Positions 5,889 through 8,188 of a stretch of 8,188 nt of DNA are shown one piece after another. Numbering within the stretch: position 1 is the stretch's first letter; each line of letters begins with the position of its first letter. The notes beneath the pieces are model-generated. The model was not told where the DNA came from. It saw nothing but the letters and a program-made list of their open reading frames with translations, and made no database searches. Source of the stretch: Hyella sp964606015 (GTDB taxonomy: Bacteria > Cyanobacteriota > Cyanobacteriia > Cyanobacteriales > Xenococcaceae); NCBI GenBank assembly GCA_964606015.1, contig CAZSEZ010000178.1:1-8188 (forward strand), given 5' to 3'. Made by a program: the position numbers and the translations under genes.

Positions 5889-6554
5889 ATGGTTCAGTCT
5901 CTTTCTCCTTATCAAAGTCCTGCTGGTCGTAGCAGGCTAGAAGTTTATTCCGTTAGTAGTAACTTGCCTATGGTTGTTGAACAATCTGGCATGAGTGAAA
6001 GAGCCTTTGATATCTATTCGCGTTTACTAAGAGAACGGATTGTCTTTCTCGGTTCGGCAATTGATGACAAGGTTGCTGATTCTGTGGTGGCACAATTACT
6101 ATATCTAGAAGCAGACGACCCAGATAAAGATATTCAGATTTATGTCAACTCCCCTGGTGGCTCTGTTTATGCGGGTATGGCAATATATGACACAATGCAA
6201 CAAATCAGCTGTGATGTTGCCACTATTTGTTATGGTATTGCTGCTAGTATGGGAGCCTTTTTACTTTCTGGTGGTACAAAAGGCAAAAGAATGGCATTAC
6301 CAAGTTCGCGAATCATGATTCATCAGCCTTTGGGTGGTGCTCAAGGACAAGCGGTTGATATTGAAATTCAAGCTAAAGAAATTCTCTATATCAAAAAGAA
6401 ACTCAATGAGTTGATTGCTGACCATACAGGACAACCATTTGAGCGTATTTCTAGAGATACTGAAAGAGACTTTTATATGTCTGCTGAAGAAGCCAAAGAA
6501 TACGGCTTAATTGATGACGTAATTGTCAAAAAGCCAGCTATAAGTGCAGTCTAA
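5889..6554 (+). CDS. clpP2: ATP-dependent Clp protease proteolytic subunit, ClpP2 type
   Basis: A serine peptidase subunit (221 residues from this start) that forms the tetradecameric degradation chamber for substrates unfolded by ClpX. The catalytic triad is intact: Ser120 in AASMGAF, His145 in MIHQPLGG and Asp194 in TERDFYMS. The conserved mature N-terminal region PMVVEQ is present, preceded by about 28 residues that fit a short propeptide. An in-frame TTG at 5835 would add 18 residues, but that stretch contains a DNA dyad and lacks a Shine-Dalgarno, so ATG 5889 is preferred; no strong ribosome site precedes it either. clpX starts 32 bases after the stop, which implies co-transcription and a ClpXP pair. 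Cyanobacteria carry several clpP paralogues; the copy next to clpX is called clpP2 in Synechocystis and Synechococcus, and I use the symbol by gene order. Confidence 0.95.
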   Translation: MVQSLSPYQSPAGRSRLEVYSVSSNLPMVVEQSGMSERAFDIYSRLLRERIVFLGSAIDDKVADSVVAQLLYLEADDPDKDIQIYVNSPGGSVYAGMAIYDTMQQISCDVATICYGIAASMGAFLLSGGTKGKRMALPSSRIMIHQPLGGAQGQAVDIEIQAKEILYIKKKLNELIADHTGQPFERISRDTERDFYMSAEEAKEYGLIDDVIVKKPAISAV

Positions 6555-6575
6555 AATTATTTTTTTTCCTAGTTT

Positions 6576-6581
6576 AAGAGG
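6576..6581 (+). promoter_or_regulatory. Ribosome binding site of clpX
   Basis: AAGAGG ends five bases before the clpX ATG and fixes that start. It is one of the few clear Shine-Dalgarno-like sites in the window. A run of eight T (6560-6567) lies just upstream, after the clpP stop, with no hairpin before it. Confidence 0.6.
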
Positions 6582-6586
6582 TTTAT

Positions 6587-7936
6587 ATGTCCAAGTACGA
6601 CTCTCATCTAAAGTGTTCCTTTTGTGGCAAATCTCAGGAACAGGTGCGTAAGCTGATTGCTGGCCCTGGAGTTTATATTTGTGATGAATGTGTGGAATTG
6701 TGTAATGAGATTTTAGATGAAGAGTTAATCGAAGACAGTAATCCTCTTAGTGCTGCTCCTGGCTCTGCTGATGGTAAACCTCCCAAAAAGCGTACAGCTA
6801 CTAAGGGGATATCCTTTGGAGATTTGCCTAAACCAGTAGAAATCAAAAGACATCTGGACGAACATGTCATTGGTCAGGAAGAAGCTAAGAAAGTTCTCTC
6901 AGTAGCGGTTTACAATCATTACAAACGTCTTAGCTTGGCAACTGCGGGAAAAACTGATGATGATTCTGTAGAGCTACAGAAATCAAATGTTTTGCTAATT
7001 GGTCCTACTGGATGTGGGAAGACGCTTTTGGCTCAGACTCTAGCCAAAATTTTAGAAGTACCCTTTGCTGTTGCTGATGCCACTACTCTAACTGAAGCGG
7101 GTTATGTAGGTGAAGATGTCGAGAATATCTTACTACGTCTACTACAAGTTGCCGATTTAGATGTGGAAGAGGCTCAAAGAGGTATCATTTACATTGACGA
7201 AATCGACAAGATTGCTCGTAAAAGTGAGAATCCCTCTATCACTAGAGATGTTTCGGGTGAAGGGGTTCAACAGGCTTTGTTAAAAATGTTGGAAGGCACT
7301 GTCGCTAATGTTCCTCCTCAAGGCGGTAGAAAGCATCCTTATCAAGATTGCATTCAGATTGATACCAGTAACATCCTCTTTATTTGTGGTGGTGCCTTTG
7401 TTGGTTTGGAAAAAGCAGTAGAACAAAGAGTCGGTAATACAAGCTCTGCTATGGGTTTTGAAATTGAAGCTACTACTGCTGATATTGATAAGCCGAAAGA
7501 GGAACGTTCTGCTAACCTTTTACAACAACTCCAGCCAGACGATATGGTCAAGTTTGGTATGATTCCTGAATTTGTCGGAAGAATTCCTGTGATGGCTGCT
7601 TTAGATCCTTTAGATGAAGAGGCTTTGATTGATATTATTACTAAGCCTCGTAATGCCTTGGTTAAGCAATATCAAAAGCTCTTACGTATGGATGATATCC
7701 AATTAGAATTTGGTGAGGATGCTATCCAAGCGATCGCTAAGGAAGCTTATCGTCGCCGTACTGGTGCGAGAGCTTTAAGAGGAATTGTTGAAGAGATTAT
7801 GTTGGATGTGATGTACGAGCTGCCATCCCGTGAAGATGTCTCTCAGTGCACTATCACGAAGGAAATGGTTGAAAAACGTTCCACAGCAGAGCTATTAGTC
7901 CATCCCACTTCTTTCAGAAAACCAGAATCGGCTTAG
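6587..7936 (+). CDS. clpX: ClpX, ATP-dependent protein unfoldase of the Clp protease
   Basis: A 449-residue AAA+ ATPase whose hexamer recognises tagged proteins, unfolds them and threads them into ClpP. The N-terminal zinc-binding domain has C10, C13, C32 and C35. A charged linker (about 50-75) leads to the AAA+ core: Walker A GPTGCGKT (139-146), pore loop GYVG (172-175), Walker B IIYIDE (200-205), the RKH loop (GGRKHP), arginine finger R332 in EFVGRIP, and sensor 2 GARALRG (393-399). All key ATPase residues are present and length is normal for cyanobacterial ClpX (E. coli has 424). The ClpP-docking tripeptide, IGF in E. coli, reads M289-G-F291 here. The start is set by AAGAGG five bases upstream. 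It follows clpP by 32 bases and precedes the comF-like gene by 17 bases. Confidence 0.98.
   Translation: MSKYDSHLKCSFCGKSQEQVRKLIAGPGVYICDECVELCNEILDEELIEDSNPLSAAPGSADGKPPKKRTATKGISFGDLPKPVEIKRHLDEHVIGQEEAKKVLSVAVYNHYKRLSLATAGKTDDDSVELQKSNVLLIGPTGCGKTLLAQTLAKILEVPFAVADATTLTEAGYVGEDVENILLRLLQVADLDVEEAQRGIIYIDEIDKIARKSENPSITRDVSGEGVQQALLKMLEGTVANVPPQGGRKHPYQDCIQIDTSNILFICGGAFVGLEKAVEQRVGNTSSAMGFEIEATTADIDKPKEERSANLLQQLQPDDMVKFGMIPEFVGRIPVMAALDPLDEEALIDIITKPRNALVKQYQKLLRMDDIQLEFGEDAIQAIAKEAYRRRTGARALRGIVEEIMLDVMYELPSREDVSQCTITKEMVEKRSTAELLVHPTSFRKPESA
7730..7737. repeat. HIP1 octamer inside clpX
   Basis: GCGATCGC in the C-terminal small-domain coding part. Confidence 0.9.
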
Positions 7937-7953
7937 GTTATTAGATTTAGATC

Positions 7954-8188
7954 TTGTTAAGAAGTTTTCTTTCTCTATGGCTGAAGTTTCCTTGTCCTCT
8001 TTGTAACAGAATTGCAGAACGTACAGTATGTGAGTATTGTACAGATAAGATTTGGAGTTATCGGTTAGATGAGCCGTGGCAGAACTGGCAGGGTAGTTTG
8101 CCCCTATTTGCTTGGGGTAGATATGACGGAGAACTCAAACTTGCGATCGCAAAACTGAAATACAATAATCAGCCAGAAGTCGGGACTT
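7954..8188 (+). CDS. comF: ComF-family protein, 3' end beyond the window
   Basis: A reading frame that opens after a TAG at 7948 and runs off the edge (78 codons visible). It encodes an N-terminal zinc ribbon with C14, C17, C26 and C29 in CPLCNR and CEYC, then the conserved FAWGRYDGELKLAIAKLKY stretch typical of ComF/GntX proteins. The phosphoribosyltransferase-like domain expected downstream is cut off. ComF is needed for natural transformation in several bacteria, including Synechocystis, probably in uptake or handling of single-stranded DNA; its biochemical activity is not settled. The first start codon is TTG 7954, 17 bases after the clpX stop; no ATG lies in frame in the visible part. 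The ATG at 7977 is in another frame and stops after nine codons. The close spacing suggests co-transcription with clpX. Confidence 0.85.
   Translation, partial: MLRSFLSLWLKFPCPLCNRIAERTVCEYCTDKIWSYRLDEPWQNWQGSLPLFAWGRYDGELKLAIAKLKYNNQPEVGT
8143..8150. repeat. HIP1 octamer inside the comF-like gene
   Basis: GCGATCGC, the sixth copy in the window, coding for part of LAIAK. Confidence 0.9.

Noticed and set aside
6673..7551. Minus-strand open frames inside clpX
   Set aside because: Short shadows opposite strongly conserved ClpX domains.
7977..8006. ATG as the start of the last gene
   Set aside because: It is out of frame with the conserved zinc ribbon and stops after nine codons.

Overview
The window reads as ordinary chromosome from an AT-leaning cyanobacterium. 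Three things point there. The octamer GCGATCGC (HIP1, the palindrome over-represented in many cyanobacterial genomes) occurs six times, where an equal-base random sequence of this length would give about 0.1. The order trigger factor, ClpP, ClpX is the one I know from Synechocystis and relatives. The protein sequences are of cyanobacterial type. I cannot place it to genus. All genes lie on the + strand, and nothing suggests a phage, insertion sequence, CRISPR array or defence island.

Layout. Bases 1-60 are the 3' part of a tRNA-Pro(CGG) gene. A spacer of about 230 bases with several small dyads follows. At 293-1651 is a membrane-anchored flavin reductase with a C-terminal plant-type [2Fe-2S] ferredoxin domain. 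At 1759-4029 is a cellulose-synthase-like family 2 glycosyltransferase with a C-terminal region that looks like a degenerate PilZ domain. From about 4068 onward is a protein-homeostasis cluster: a good candidate promoter, tig (trigger factor, 4249-5613), clpP of the clpP2 type (5889-6554), clpX (6587-7936), and the start of a comF-family gene (from about 7954) that runs off the right edge.

How the genes work together. Trigger factor meets nascent chains at the ribosome and helps them fold. ClpX unfolds tagged or misfolded proteins and feeds them into the ClpP chamber. clpP and clpX are only 32 bases apart and clpX has a Shine-Dalgarno-like site, so co-transcription is likely. comF follows clpX by 17 bases and is probably in the same transcript, which would tie a competence gene to the protease operon. 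The reductase and glycosyltransferase are separated by 107 bases; a functional link between them is not evident.

I found no clearly new biological system. The points most worth checking are the degenerate c-di-GMP-binding motifs of the glycosyltransferase, the two-helix anchor fused to a reductase-ferredoxin module, the MGF tripeptide where ClpX usually has IGF, and a dyad just upstream of the likely clpP start.
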